Position numbers and translations under genes: made by a program. The notes under the pieces were generated by a model. It did not search any database. It was given only the letters and a program-made list of their open reading frames with translations, and had not been told where the DNA came from. This document shows, piece after piece, positions 1 to 8,827 of a stretch of 64,000 nucleotides of DNA. Where the stretch lies: the NCBI RefSeq assembly GCF_947496195.1, contig NZ_CANMBY010000001.1, positions 868,001 to 932,000 on the forward strand. Direction: 5' to 3'. How positions within the stretch are numbered: the stretch's first letter is position 1; every line of letters starts with the position of its first letter. Source of the stretch: an uncultured Polaribacter sp. (GTDB taxonomy: Bacteria > Bacteroidota > Bacteroidia > Flavobacteriales > Flavobacteriaceae).

Positions 1-93
1 TTTTAAATAGTCCATATTTTTGGTTTATTGTTGTTAGTTTATGGTTTTTGGTGATTTGTAACTGGCAGCCAATAACCACCAAACCTTAACTAA

Positions 94-2532
94 TTATTGA
101 TTTGCTATTCTAATTACATCTGCAAAAATACCTGAAGCTGTAACTTCTGCACCTGCACCTGCACCTTTTATAATTAAAGGATTTTCTGGATATCTATCAG
201 TATAAAATAATACAATATTATCACTACCTTCTAGATTGTAAAAAGGATGCTCTGCTTCAATTTGTTGTAAACCTACACTTGCAATACCATCTGTAAATTC
301 AGCAACATATTTTAAACGACAATCTTTGTCATCTGCTTGTTGATATATTTTTTGAAAATGATTTTCGTATTTAATTAATGATTCGTAAAAATCTTTATTA
401 TTCTTTGTTTGTAAAGCTTCATCAGGTAAAAATGCATTGTTTTCGATATCTGATAATTCTAATTGATAACCACTTTCTCTAGCTAAAATTAAGATTTTTC
501 TAGCAACATCTATCCCACTTAAATCAATTTTTGGATCTGGTTCTGTATAACCTTCTTCTTGAGCTTGTTTTACCACGTCATGAAAAGTTGAGTCTTCATC
601 ATAATTATTAAATACAAAATTTAAACTACCAGATAAAACAGCTTGAATTTTATGAATTCTATCTCCAGAATTTATTAAATTTTTTAAGGTATCTATAATT
701 GGTAAACCTGCACCAACATTAGTTTCAAATAAAAACGAGGCATTATATTTTTTAGATAAGTTTTTTAAATTTTTATAATTATCAAACTCAGAAGCACATG
801 CAATTTTATTACAAGTAACAACAGAAATACTTTCTCTTAAGTATTTACTGTATACTTTAGAAACATTTTCGTTTGCTGTGTTATCTATAAAAACACTATT
901 TCTTTGATTACATTTTTTTACTTTAGTATAAAATTTTTCAAGACTAGTAGGTTCTCCATTCTCTAATAATTCTTTCCAGTTTTTTAGGTTGATTCCAGAA
1001 TTTTCAAAAACCATTTTTCTAGAGTTCGAAATACCAATGACTCTAATATTTAATTTTAAATTTTCTTTTAAATATTTTTTTTGTTGTTGAAGTTGAGCTA
1101 AAAATCTTTCGCCAACATTACCAACTCCTGTTACAAATAAATTAAGTTGTTTTACTTTTTCTTCAAAAAACTGTTCATGTAAAGTGTTTAAAGCTTTTTT
1201 GGCATCAATTTTATTAATAACAGCAGAGATGTTTTTTTCTGAAGAACCTTGAGCAATAGCTCTTACATTAACATTATTTCTACCTAAAGCACTAAACATT
1301 TGTCCACTTAAACCTTGGTAGTTTTTCATACTTTCACCAACTACTGCAATAATGGCTAAATCATTTTCTAGAATAACAGGTTTTATTTTTTTTCTTTCTA
1401 TTTCTCTTTGAAATGTTTCGTCTAAAAGATGTTTTGCTTTTGTTGCATCTGCATCATAAATACCAACACAAATAGAGTGTTCAGATGAAGCTTGAGTTAT
1501 AAATACTACATTAATTTTAGCTAAAGAAAGTGTTTCAAATAATCGTTTAGAAAAACCAGGAATTCCAATCATTCCTCCACCTTCTAAAGTAATTAAACTA
1601 ATGTCTTCTATATGAGAAATTCCTTTTACTTCATGTCCATTTTTAGGGTTTTTAGAAATTAAAGTACCCTCAATTTCAGGTTCAAAAGTATTTTTAATTC
1701 GAATAGGAATATTTTTTCTTAAAGCAGGCTGTATGGTTGGAGGATACAAAACTTTTGCACCAAAATGAGATAGCTCCATAGCTTCTTCATATGAAATTTC
1801 TGGTATAGCAAAAGCTTGCTTTACAACTCTTGGATTTGCAGTAAACATACCACTAACATCAGTCCAAATCTGTAATTCATCAGCATCTAAAGCAGCAGCA
1901 TAAATAGCTGCAGAAAAGTCTGATCCTCCTCTGCCTAAGGTTGTTGTTTCACCCTCTATATTCGATGAAATAAAGCCACCTAAAAGAGTAATTTGATGTT
2001 TATTTTTAGAAAAAAATGATGAAATATTTTTGTTGGTCACTTTAAAATTAACCTGAGCATTTAAATAATCATTATTTGTAATAATTAAATCCCTACTTTC
2101 TTGATGAATGGCATCTAAATTCTCTTTAGCTGCATTTGCAATAATAACCGATGATAATCTTTCTCCAAAACTAGATACTTTAGCTAGAGTTTTATCAGAT
2201 AATTCTTGTAATAAAAAAATTCCTTCATAAATAGAAGCAAGTCTATCAAACAAATACTTAACTTCTTCATGTGTCTTTTTTTTGTGATTTAAGATTAAAT
2301 CATCTATAACTGTAAAATGTAACTCACTTAATTTTTCTAAAATTTCTATGGCAGATGTAATGTCATCTAGAGCTTTGTTAGCACCTAGTAACAGATTATC
2401 TGTGGTTTTACCAAATGCAGATACTATTACAGCTATTTTACTATTTTTTGATGTGTTAGATATGATATCTAATACTTGTTTTATGTTTTTTGAATTGGCT
2501 ACTGATGAACCTCCGAATTTTAATACTTTCAT
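94..2532 (-). CDS. thrA: Bifunctional aspartate kinase / homoserine dehydrogenase
   Basis: Carries out the first and third steps of the aspartate pathway to threonine (and methionine) in the cytoplasm: phosphorylation of aspartate and reduction of aspartate semialdehyde to homoserine. The kinase half opens with KFGGSS (residues 5-10) and has GRGGSD near 201-205. Two ACT-like regulatory segments occupy roughly 308-460. The dehydrogenase half begins near 463 with a Rossmann glycine motif (469-474) and carries the NVGAGLP and GYTEPDP signatures. At 812 residues it is close to E. coli ThrA (820). It is transcribed from a leader with a Thr-rich peptide (2628-2675), so threonine attenuation is likely. 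A possible next gene starts 78 nt downstream, with an ATG at 15 on the minus strand. Only five codons are visible, so thrB can only be guessed. Confidence 0.97.
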   Translation of the reverse strand: MKVLKFGGSSVANSKNIKQVLDIISNTSKNSKIAVIVSAFGKTTDNLLLGANKALDDITSAIEILEKLSELHFTVIDDLILNHKKKTHEEVKYLFDRLASIYEGIFLLQELSDKTLAKVSSFGERLSSVIIANAAKENLDAIHQESRDLIITNNDYLNAQVNFKVTNKNISSFFSKNKHQITLLGGFISSNIEGETTTLGRGGSDFSAAIYAAALDADELQIWTDVSGMFTANPRVVKQAFAIPEISYEEAMELSHFGAKVLYPPTIQPALRKNIPIRIKNTFEPEIEGTLISKNPKNGHEVKGISHIEDISLITLEGGGMIGIPGFSKRLFETLSLAKINVVFITQASSEHSICVGIYDADATKAKHLLDETFQREIERKKIKPVILENDLAIIAVVGESMKNYQGLSGQMFSALGRNNVNVRAIAQGSSEKNISAVINKIDAKKALNTLHEQFFEEKVKQLNLFVTGVGNVGERFLAQLQQQKKYLKENLKLNIRVIGISNSRKMVFENSGINLKNWKELLENGEPTSLEKFYTKVKKCNQRNSVFIDNTANENVSKVYSKYLRESISVVTCNKIACASEFDNYKNLKNLSKKYNASFLFETNVGAGLPIIDTLKNLINSGDRIHKIQAVLSGSLNFVFNNYDEDSTFHDVVKQAQEEGYTEPDPKIDLSGIDVARKILILARESGYQLELSDIENNAFLPDEALQTKNNKDFYESLIKYENHFQKIYQQADDKDCRLKYVAEFTDGIASVGLQQIEAEHPFYNLEGSDNIVLFYTDRYPENPLIIKGAGAGAEVTASGIFADVIRIANQ

Positions 2533-2622
2533 TTTTTTAATGATAAATATTGATACTTTTTATAAATGTTTTTTTGTTGATGATAACAACAAAATATAAC
2601 CTGAAATAATATGAATAGAAAT

Positions 2623-2692
2623 AACCCCTAAAGGGTTGTAGTAGTTGTAAAAGTGCGAGAATTTGTTATTTGCATAACAAATTTTACTTTTA
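2623..2692 (-). promoter_or_regulatory. thrA leader hairpins (candidate attenuator)
   Basis: Two inverted repeats lie in the leader RNA. The first pairs 2674-2683 with 2660-2669 (10 bp, AATTTGTTAT arm, 4-nt loop) and is extended by a second pairing of 2686-2692 with 2648-2654. It encloses the leader ATG. The second is a 5-bp AACCC/GGGTT stem (2623-2637) over the end of the leader peptide, followed on the minus strand by an AT-rich but imperfect U-tract. The terminator part is weak, so the exact switching fold is uncertain. Confidence 0.5.
2628..2675 (-). CDS. thrL: Threonine-rich leader peptide of thrA (attenuator)
   Basis: A 15-codon reading frame translating to MQITNSRTFTTTTTL followed by TAG. 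Seven of 15 residues are Thr, five of them consecutive, plus one Ile. It lies about 50 nt downstream of a good promoter and 95 nt upstream of thrA. Ribosome stalling on such codons when charged tRNA-Thr is scarce is the classic way thr operons are attenuated; that role is inferred here. The start codon lies in the loop of a nested hairpin (2648-2692), and the last codons overlap a second short hairpin (2623-2637). The frame is too short for gene finders, but its composition in exactly this position is hard to explain by chance. Confidence 0.8.
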   Translation of the reverse strand: MQITNSRTFTTTTTL

Positions 2693-2730
2693 AAGTAGTT
2701 GCTGTATTTGTATTAAGAAACTTCACGCTT

Positions 2731-2759
2731 CAAAAATAGAAGGTTTATTTAAATAACAA
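2731..2759 (-). promoter_or_regulatory. thrA promoter
   Basis: On the minus strand a TTG (2757-2759) is followed after 18 nt by TATTTTTG (2731-2738). This matches the Bacteroidota housekeeping promoter, TTG then TAnnTTTG. It would start an RNA of about 190 nt before thrA that contains the Thr leader peptide. Confidence 0.75.
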
Positions 2760-2842
2760 TTAAAACTTACTACTTTTTTTGTAAAATCTATAAATTAATA
2801 TGAAATTCTTAAAAATTTACTTATCAAAATATGAATAATAAG

Positions 2843-4405
2843 TTATTTACTAATTTGATTTGATTTTTCTTTAATTACCTGTGCAATGGTTTTATTTTGA
2901 ATTTTACTTTCTAACCAAGATAAAATATCCAAATATAAAAAAGCTCTTTTTTCATAAGGATGATCTTCATACTTCTTTAATTTAGCGTGAATTTTTTTGA
3001 ATTCATTTTTAATTTCATGAGGATAAACATCACTTAAATCTCTAATAGAAGTTAAGAAAACCTTTTGTACTTCTTGAAGATTCTGCATTTTTAATAAAAA
3101 TTTATAAGTATCTAGAAATTGTCTTTCTAAATCGTAATCTAAACCACACTCATAATGTGCTATAAGATTTAAAACTCTAGCAAAACACTGTAAATCTTCT
3201 GCAGAACCAAGGTTTTTAGATTTTATAATTTTTTGTAAATAAGCAATACAAAGCTCATTTTTACCCATACCAAAATACAAACAAGCAATTTTATAATATA
3301 GCATTACAACGTAATGATTATCTAACCTATTTTTATAAATCTCAATTTTCTGATTTATAATATCTACAAGATATTCTCCTTTGGCAAAACTAGCTTCTAA
3401 AAAGTGTAAATGTAGTTTGTTAGCATATAAATACTGAAAAATTAAGATATCTGTATTTGTATTTGTAGGTATAATTTTTTCATCTATATCTTTTTCAAAA
3501 AGCCTTAATTCTTCTTTAAAATTATCAACCTTTTTTACAAAAAAACAAGCCTCTAATAAGTAATTAATACCTTTTAAATAAAATACAGGATGTAACGTAA
3601 TAAATTTTTTGTTTTCTTTAAATAAATCTACCCATTGATTGGCATATTTATAACTATGTAGAAAATCTTGAGTTAAAAAGCTGAACCACAAATGAGATTT
3701 ATACAACCATAATTTTTCACGAAAGCCAAATTTTTCGAAATCATATTTTGGAAGTTTACTGTAAAAATAACTATTAATAAACTCTAGTTCTTCGTTATTT
3801 TTTACATACCCATTTTGTAATAAATAGCTGTATAGTTGTAAAGATAAATTAGATAATTTACTAGCTACCACATTTTGTTGACTAAGCTCTTTTGCTTGTA
3901 TAGAAAGCTGGTCTGCTCTATTGCTTAAGCTTCTTGTTATGTATTGTGTTTCAATTACTTTTTCTAACTCAACAATTTCATAAGCAATATTTTTTTCTTC
4001 ATTTTCTAAAGCTAAATTTTTAGCTTTTTCTAATAATTTTAAGCTTTGTTTGTACAATCCTTTTTGATATAAAACTGTTGCAAAGTCTAATTGTTCTCTA
4101 ATTTGAATTCTTATATTTTTATGAGCAGGATTTAAACGTAAACTAATTAGAATCTGTTTATATAAATGTGCTTTAAGGTTAGAGAGTTGTTGTTTAGTAA
4201 CTATTCCACTTTTAATAATTACTTTTTCATCATAGACTTTTAGTTTTTCTAAAAACTTAAATAAAGAGAAAAATTTAGCATCAATATTTCCTCCTAACCT
4301 ACCAACATATAAGTTAAATTGTCTCTTTTCAGATTTAGTTAATGATTTAATTAACACAAAAAGAGCATCATTTTGATTATTGGCTGATGTAATAGATTTA
4401 GGCAT
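2843..4405 (-). CDS. Conserved hypothetical helical (TPR-like) protein
   Basis: A 520-residue protein with no signal peptide or membrane segment, so probably cytoplasmic. It is almost wholly alpha-helical, rich in Leu, Lys and Glu. Repeated helix pairs (for example around 105-150, with the pattern YQKGLYKQSLKLLEKAKNLAL) resemble tetratricopeptide repeats. I recognise the style as a protein widespread in Flavobacteriia but can name no function. It lies upstream of the thrA leader on the same strand with a 310-nt gap, and has its own -7 element (4467-4474), so it is probably a separate unit. It diverges from leuA. Confidence 0.75.
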   Translation of the reverse strand: MPKSITSANNQNDALFVLIKSLTKSEKRQFNLYVGRLGGNIDAKFFSLFKFLEKLKVYDEKVIIKSGIVTKQQLSNLKAHLYKQILISLRLNPAHKNIRIQIREQLDFATVLYQKGLYKQSLKLLEKAKNLALENEEKNIAYEIVELEKVIETQYITRSLSNRADQLSIQAKELSQQNVVASKLSNLSLQLYSYLLQNGYVKNNEELEFINSYFYSKLPKYDFEKFGFREKLWLYKSHLWFSFLTQDFLHSYKYANQWVDLFKENKKFITLHPVFYLKGINYLLEACFFVKKVDNFKEELRLFEKDIDEKIIPTNTNTDILIFQYLYANKLHLHFLEASFAKGEYLVDIINQKIEIYKNRLDNHYVVMLYYKIACLYFGMGKNELCIAYLQKIIKSKNLGSAEDLQCFARVLNLIAHYECGLDYDLERQFLDTYKFLLKMQNLQEVQKVFLTSIRDLSDVYPHEIKNEFKKIHAKLKKYEDHPYEKRAFLYLDILSWLESKIQNKTIAQVIKEKSNQISK

Positions 4406-4466
4406 AAAATACTGATAAATAATATATTAACATTTTGTCTCTCTTTGTAGAAATCGTATAAAGCTC

Positions 4467-4474
4467 CAAAAATA
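4467..4474 (-). promoter_or_regulatory. -7 element for the helical protein gene
   Basis: TATTTTTG on the minus strand, 62 nt upstream of the ATG at 4405, matches TAnnTTTG. No clear -33 TTG was found at the usual distance. It is divergent from the leuA -7 element 25 nt away. Confidence 0.5.
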
Positions 4475-4498
4475 ACTAATTATTTTTTCCCTCTTAAA

Positions 4499-4506
4499 TA
4501 TATTTG
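4499..4506 (+). promoter_or_regulatory. leuA -7 promoter element
   Basis: TATATTTG matches TAnnTTTG and lies 30 nt upstream of the leuA ATG. That leaves no room for a leader peptide here. The branched-chain attenuator instead lies between leuB and ilvD. Confidence 0.6.
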
Positions 4507-4535
4507 ATTAGTTAATAAGAAAAACTAATACAAAC

Positions 4536-5711
4536 ATGCAAGATAACAAGGTACATATTTTTGATACTACATTAAGAGATGGAGAGCAAGTTCCTGGTTG
4601 TAAATTAGATACAAAACAGAAATTAGTTATTGCAGAAAGATTAGATGTTTTAGGTGTAAACGTTATTGAAGCTGGTTTTCCTGTTTCTAGTCCTGGTGAT
4701 TTTATTTCAGTTTCAGAAATTGCAAAAATTGTAAAAAATGCAACAGTTTGTGGTTTAACTAGAGCAGTAGAAAATGATATTAAAGTTGCTGCAGATGCAT
4801 TAAAACATGCAAAATATCCAAGAATACATACAGGCATAGGCACTAGTGATTCTCATATAAAGTTTAAGTTTAATTCTACAAGAGAAAAAGTAATTGAAAG
4901 AGCAATAAAAGCGGTTTCTTACGCTAAATCTTTTGTTGAAGACGTTGAGTTTTATGCAGAAGATGCAGGTAGAACAGACAATGAATATTTGGCCAGAGTT
5001 TGTGAAGAAGTAATTAAAGCTGGGGCTACAGTTTTAAATATTCCAGATACAACAGGATATTGCTTACCAGAAGAATATGGAGCAAAAATGAAATATTTAC
5101 GAGAAAATGTAAAAGGTATCGAAAATGTAATTCTTTCTTGTCACTGTCATAACGATTTAGGAATGGCAACAGCTAACTCAATTGCAGGGGTTATTAATGG
5201 TGCTCGTCAAATAGAATGTACAATTAATGGAATTGGAGAAAGAGCTGGTAATACTGCTTTAGAAGAAGTAGTAATGATTTTAAAACAACATCCATATTTA
5301 AATTTAGAAACAAGTATCAACACAAAACTTTTATATGATACAAGTTTAATGGTTCGTGATAAAATGGGAATGCCTGTACAACCAAATAAAGCTATTGTTG
5401 GTGCAAATGCTTTTGCTCATAGTTCTGGAATTCATCAAGATGGAGTAATAAAAAATAGAGAAACCTATGAAATTATGGATCCAGAAGATGTTGGGGTTAC
5501 AGAAAGTGCTATTGTATTAACTGCAAGAAGTGGTAGAGCAGCATTAGCATACAGAGCTAAAAAAATTGGTTATGAATTAACTAAGATTCAATTAGATGAG
5601 GCTTATACATCATTCTTAAATATAGCTGATAAACAAAAAGAAGTAAAAGATGAAGATATTCACAACATCATAAAAATTGTGAATCAAAATTCAAAAGTAG
5701 AAGTAGTTTAA
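4536..5711 (+). CDS. leuA: 2-isopropylmalate synthase (short form)
   Basis: Condenses acetyl-CoA with 2-ketoisovalerate, the committed step of leucine synthesis. The TIM-barrel start TTLRDGEQ (residues 11-18) and the metal-binding HCHNDLG (His203, His205) are present, as is [12 protein letters not shown]. At 391 residues it lacks the roughly 120-residue C-terminal leucine-binding domain of E. coli LeuA (523). Direct feedback inhibition through that domain is therefore not expected. leuB follows 15 nt downstream. leuC and leuD, needed between these two steps, are not in the window. A homocitrate- or citramalate-synthase-like role cannot be excluded from motifs alone, but the leuB/ilv context favours LeuA. 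Confidence 0.92.
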   Translation: MQDNKVHIFDTTLRDGEQVPGCKLDTKQKLVIAERLDVLGVNVIEAGFPVSSPGDFISVSEIAKIVKNATVCGLTRAVENDIKVAADALKHAKYPRIHTGIGTSDSHIKFKFNSTREKVIERAIKAVSYAKSFVEDVEFYAEDAGRTDNEYLARVCEEVIKAGATVLNIPDTTGYCLPEEYGAKMKYLRENVKGIENVILSCHCHNDLGMATANSIAGVINGARQIECTINGIGERAGNTALEEVVMILKQHPYLNLETSINTKLLYDTSLMVRDKMGMPVQPNKAIVGANAFAHSSGIHQDGVIKNRETYEIMDPEDVGVTESAIVLTARSGRAALAYRAKKIGYELTKIQLDEAYTSFLNIADKQKEVKDEDIHNIIKIVNQNSKVEVV

Positions 5712-5726
5712 TTTTTTAAGATAATA

Positions 5727-6848
5727 ATGAAGTTTACTATTGCAATTATTCCTGGAGATGGAATTGGACCTGAAGTTACAAGTCAAGCAAAAAAAGCATT
5801 AGATGCAGTTGCAGAGGCTTATGACCATATTTTTTTATATAAAGAAGCTCAAATTGGTGCAACAGCAATAGAAGCAACAGGTAGTCCATTACCAAAAGAA
5901 ACTATTGATATTTGTAAAAATGCAGATGCCATTTTATTTGGTGCTGTTGGTAATGATTATTATGATAATAATCCAAGTGCAAAAGTTAGACCAGAACAAG
6001 GCCTTCTAAGGTTAAGGCAAGAATTAGACTTGTTTTGTAAAATTAAGCCTGTAAAGGCATATGATAATTTAATTTATAATTCTCCTTTAAAAAGAGATGT
6101 TATCAAAGGAACAGATTTTGTAATTTTTAGAGAATTAACAGGAGGCATTTATTTTGGTGATAAAGAAATAAGTAAAGACGAAAAGTCTGCTTATGATAAA
6201 AGTTTTTATACAATTGATCAAATAAAAAGAGTAGCTCATTTAGCTTTTAAAGCTGCACAAAGAAGAAGAAATAAAGTAACATTAGTAGATAAAGCAAATG
6301 TTTTAGCAACTTCACGTTTATGGAGAAAAACAATCATTGAAATTGCTAAAGAGTATCCTAATGTAGATGTTGAGTTTATGTTTATAGATAATGCAGCCAT
6401 GAAAATGATTTTGAACCCAAAACAATTTGATGTCATACTTACAGAAAATCTTTTTGGAGATATAATATCAGATGAAGCTAGTGCAATTGCAGGTTCTATA
6501 GGTTTATTAGCTTCTTCTTCTATTGGAGAAAAAAACGCATTATTTGAACCAATTCATGGTTCTTTTCCAAAGGCAAAAGGTAAAGATATTGCAAACCCTT
6601 TAGCTTCAATTTTATCTGCAGCAATGTTATTAAAACACTTAGGTTTAGATGAAGAAGCAGATGCTATAGAAAGAGCTGTAGAGAAATCAATTGCATTAGG
6701 TATAACTACAATAGACATAAAACGTAAAACACAAATATCTACATCAACATCTAAAGTAGGTGATTTTATTGCTGATTATATTACAAATCAAGATGATAGT
6801 AATATGAACTTTAGAAATATTCACATGGGGCAAAGTACCATCATATAA
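5727..6848 (+). CDS. leuB: 3-isopropylmalate dehydrogenase
   Basis: NAD-dependent oxidative decarboxylation of 3-isopropylmalate in leucine synthesis. The N-terminus IIPGDGIGPEV, the substrate-binding RPEQGLLRLRQ and RELTGGIYFG segments, the metal-binding NLFGDIISDEAS and the nucleotide-site FEPIHGSFPKAKGKDIANP are all present. At 373 residues it has normal family length, with a short extra tail (residues 355-373). It is co-transcribed with leuA. Its stop codon lies only 8 nt before the ATG of the Ile/Val/Leu leader peptide, so leuAB transcripts reach the ilv genes only if the attenuator is read through. Confidence 0.97.
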   Translation: MKFTIAIIPGDGIGPEVTSQAKKALDAVAEAYDHIFLYKEAQIGATAIEATGSPLPKETIDICKNADAILFGAVGNDYYDNNPSAKVRPEQGLLRLRQELDLFCKIKPVKAYDNLIYNSPLKRDVIKGTDFVIFRELTGGIYFGDKEISKDEKSAYDKSFYTIDQIKRVAHLAFKAAQRRRNKVTLVDKANVLATSRLWRKTIIEIAKEYPNVDVEFMFIDNAAMKMILNPKQFDVILTENLFGDIISDEASAIAGSIGLLASSSIGEKNALFEPIHGSFPKAKGKDIANPLASILSAAMLLKHLGLDEEADAIERAVEKSIALGITTIDIKRKTQISTSTSKVGDFIADYITNQDDSNMNFRNIHMGQSTII

Positions 6849-6856
6849 CTGAAAAG

Positions 6857-6916
6857 ATGAAAAATATAGTTTTAAATATTTGTGTAATTATTTATGTCAT
6901 TTCATTAAAGATTTGA
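6857..6916 (+). CDS. ilvL: Ile/Val/Leu-rich leader peptide of the ilv operon (attenuator)
   Basis: A 19-codon frame, MKNIVLNICVIIYVISLKI then TGA, begins 8 nt after leuB. Eleven of 19 residues are branched-chain (6 Ile, 3 Val, 2 Leu). It is followed at once by an antiterminator arm (6917-6923) and then by a rho-independent terminator (6948-6974). This is the standard architecture of an ilv leader. Stalling at Ile, Val or Leu codons would free the 6917-6923 arm to pair with the terminator's upstream arm. Function is inferred; composition and layout are seen directly. Confidence 0.88.
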   Translation: MKNIVLNICVIIYVISLKI

Positions 6917-6958
6917 TAAGGAAACTACTATTAATATTTAAAATTAGAACCTTCCTTA
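6917..6958 (+). promoter_or_regulatory. ilv antiterminator pairing
   Basis: TAAGGAA (6917-6923) is an exact complement of TTCCTTA (6952-6958). The second segment covers most of the upstream arm and loop of the terminator at 6948-6974, so the two folds exclude each other. The first segment starts directly behind the leader stop codon, where a ribosome finishing the peptide would mask it. Confidence 0.75.
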
Positions 6959-6974
6959 AAAAGAAGGTTTTTTT
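6948..6974 (+). terminator. ilv attenuator terminator
   Basis: AACCTTC (6948-6954), an 8-nt loop and GAAGGTT (6963-6969) form a 7-bp stem that runs into a T tract to 6974. It lies between leuB and ilvD, downstream of the leader peptide. A further 167 nt of AU-rich leader precedes ilvD. That stretch includes a long-range repeat, AATGTCAT (6995-7002) with ATGACATT (7070-7077). Confidence 0.85.
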
Positions 6975-7141
6975 ATGAAATATAAAAAGAAGTGAATGTC
7001 ATAATAATTAAGAATTAAGATATTGTAATACAGTATTTTGTATAATTTTTTTAACATCTGAAATTAAAGATGACATTAAATTTTATTCAATAAAAAACAA
7101 GAAATAAAATAATTTTGATAACTAAACTAAGAAATCATTAA

Positions 7142-8818
7142 ATGAATCTTAACAAACATAGCAAAAGATTAACACAAGATGAATCTCAACCAGCTTCACA
7201 GGCCATGTTGTATGCTGTAGGTTTATCTGAAGAAGATATGAGCAAAGCTCAAATAGGTATTGCAAGCACAGGTTATGATGGTAATCCATGCAATATGCAC
7301 TTAAACAGATTGAAAGATGAGGTTAAAGTAGAGTGTAAAATTGCTGATATGGTTGGATTAGGATTTAATACTATTGGAGTTTCTGATGGGATTTCTATGG
7401 GAACTTCTGGAATGAATTATTCTTTAGTTTCTAGAGATATTATTGCAGATTCTATAGAAACAGTTATGAATGCCCAAAGTTATGATGGCTTAATTGCTAT
7501 TGTAGGCTGTGATAAAAATATGCCAGGAGCTGTAATATCTATGTTGCGTTTAAATCGTCCTTCAATAATGATGTATGGAGGAACCATTGCATCTGGTAAT
7601 TACAAGGGAAGAAAACTTAATATTGTGTCTGCATTTGAGGCTTTAGGACAAAAAGTGGCTGGCGAAATTGATGAGGATGAATACAAAGAAATTATTAAAA
7701 GAGCAATCCCTGGTGCAGGAGCATGTGGAGGCATGTATACTGCAAATACAATGGCATCAGCCATAGAATGTATGGGGTTTGCGTTACCATACAACTCATC
7801 AATTCCAGCAGAAAACCCTAATAAATTATCAGAATCAGAAAGACATGCAAGAGCGATTAAAAATCTACTGGAAAAAGATTTAAAACCGTTAGATATCATC
7901 AGTAAAAAATCAATAGCAAATGCCATTGCTATAGTAAATGCTTTAGGTGGTTCTACAAATGCTGTATTACACTTTTTAGCCATTGCACATGCAGCAGATA
8001 TCGATTTTACGTTAGAAGACTTCCAAAGAGTTTCAGACAGAACACCATTAATAGCAGATTTAAAACCATCAGGTAAATATTTAATGGAAGATGTACATGG
8101 TATTGGTGGTACACCAGCAATAATGAAATATTTATTAGATAATGGATATTTATATGGCGATTGTTTAACTGTAACAGGTAAAACTTTAGCTGAAAATTTA
8201 GCTGATGTAGAAGCTATGGAGTTCCAAGAACAAGACGTTGTTTTTCCAACAGATAAAGCCTTAAAATCTTCTGGAAACATTCAGATTTTATATGGAAATC
8301 TTGCAGAAGAAGGAGCTGTTGCAAAAATATCTGGAAATGAAGGTTTATTGTTTGAAGGTAAGGCTGTAGTTTATGATGGTGAACAAGCAGCAAACACTGG
8401 TATTTCTAATGGTGAAGTTGCAAAAGGTGACGTAGTCGTCATTAGATATGTAGGTCCAAAAGGAGGGCCAGGAATGCCAGAAATGTTAAAGCCAACATCT
8501 TTAATTATGGGAGCTGGTTTAGGAAAATCAGTGGCATTAATTACAGATGGCCGTTTTTCTGGAGGTACTCATGGTTTTGTGGTTGGTCATATTACACCAG
8601 AAGCACAATCAGGAGGTGTAATTGGGCTTATTGAAACAGGAGATAAAATTAGAATTAGCGCAGAAGATAATTCTATAAATGTCTTAATTTCTGATGAAGA
8701 ATTGTCTAAAAGAAAGGCTAAATGGAAAGCTCCAGAGCCAAAACACAAAAAAGGAATTTTATACAAATATGCAAAATATGTAGCATCTGCCTCTAAAGGA
8801 TGTGTTACTGATTTATAA
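7142..8818 (+). CDS. ilvD: Dihydroxy-acid dehydratase
   Basis: Dehydrates 2,3-dihydroxy-isovalerate and -methylvalerate to the keto acids that precede valine and isoleucine. It is a cytoplasmic iron-sulfur enzyme. The cluster cysteines are visible at 50 (GNPCNMHL), 123 (GCDKNMPGA) and 195 ([13 protein letters not shown]). The C-terminal [11 protein letters not shown] motif is present. The length, 558 residues, is normal. It is the first gene of ilvD-ilvB-ilvN-ilvC, with 9 nt to ilvB, and is controlled by the attenuator upstream. A 226-residue antisense frame inside it is a coding shadow. Confidence 0.97.
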   Translation: MNLNKHSKRLTQDESQPASQAMLYAVGLSEEDMSKAQIGIASTGYDGNPCNMHLNRLKDEVKVECKIADMVGLGFNTIGVSDGISMGTSGMNYSLVSRDIIADSIETVMNAQSYDGLIAIVGCDKNMPGAVISMLRLNRPSIMMYGGTIASGNYKGRKLNIVSAFEALGQKVAGEIDEDEYKEIIKRAIPGAGACGGMYTANTMASAIECMGFALPYNSSIPAENPNKLSESERHARAIKNLLEKDLKPLDIISKKSIANAIAIVNALGGSTNAVLHFLAIAHAADIDFTLEDFQRVSDRTPLIADLKPSGKYLMEDVHGIGGTPAIMKYLLDNGYLYGDCLTVTGKTLAENLADVEAMEFQEQDVVFPTDKALKSSGNIQILYGNLAEEGAVAKISGNEGLLFEGKAVVYDGEQAANTGISNGEVAKGDVVVIRYVGPKGGPGMPEMLKPTSLIMGAGLGKSVALITDGRFSGGTHGFVVGHITPEAQSGGVIGLIETGDKIRISAEDNSINVLISDEELSKRKAKWKAPEPKHKKGILYKYAKYVASASKGCVTDL

Positions 8819-8827
8819 TTAAAATAT

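Noticed and set aside
1..15. Possible start of thrB (ATG at 15, minus strand)
   Set aside because: Only five codons are visible; placement after thrA is suggestive but cannot be supported as a feature.
2348..2599. An 83-codon plus-strand frame over the 5' end of thrA
   Set aside because: Antisense shadow of thrA running into its leader; composition is not protein-like.
2577..2600. TTTTGTTG/CAACAAAA hairpin just upstream of thrA as the attenuator terminator
   Set aside because: On the minus (transcribed) strand it is followed by A residues rather than T, so it does not look like a rho-independent terminator for thrA RNA.
7600..8280. A 226-codon frame antisense to ilvD
   Set aside because: It lies wholly inside a well-supported gene, has no family features, and arises from codon bias on the opposite strand.
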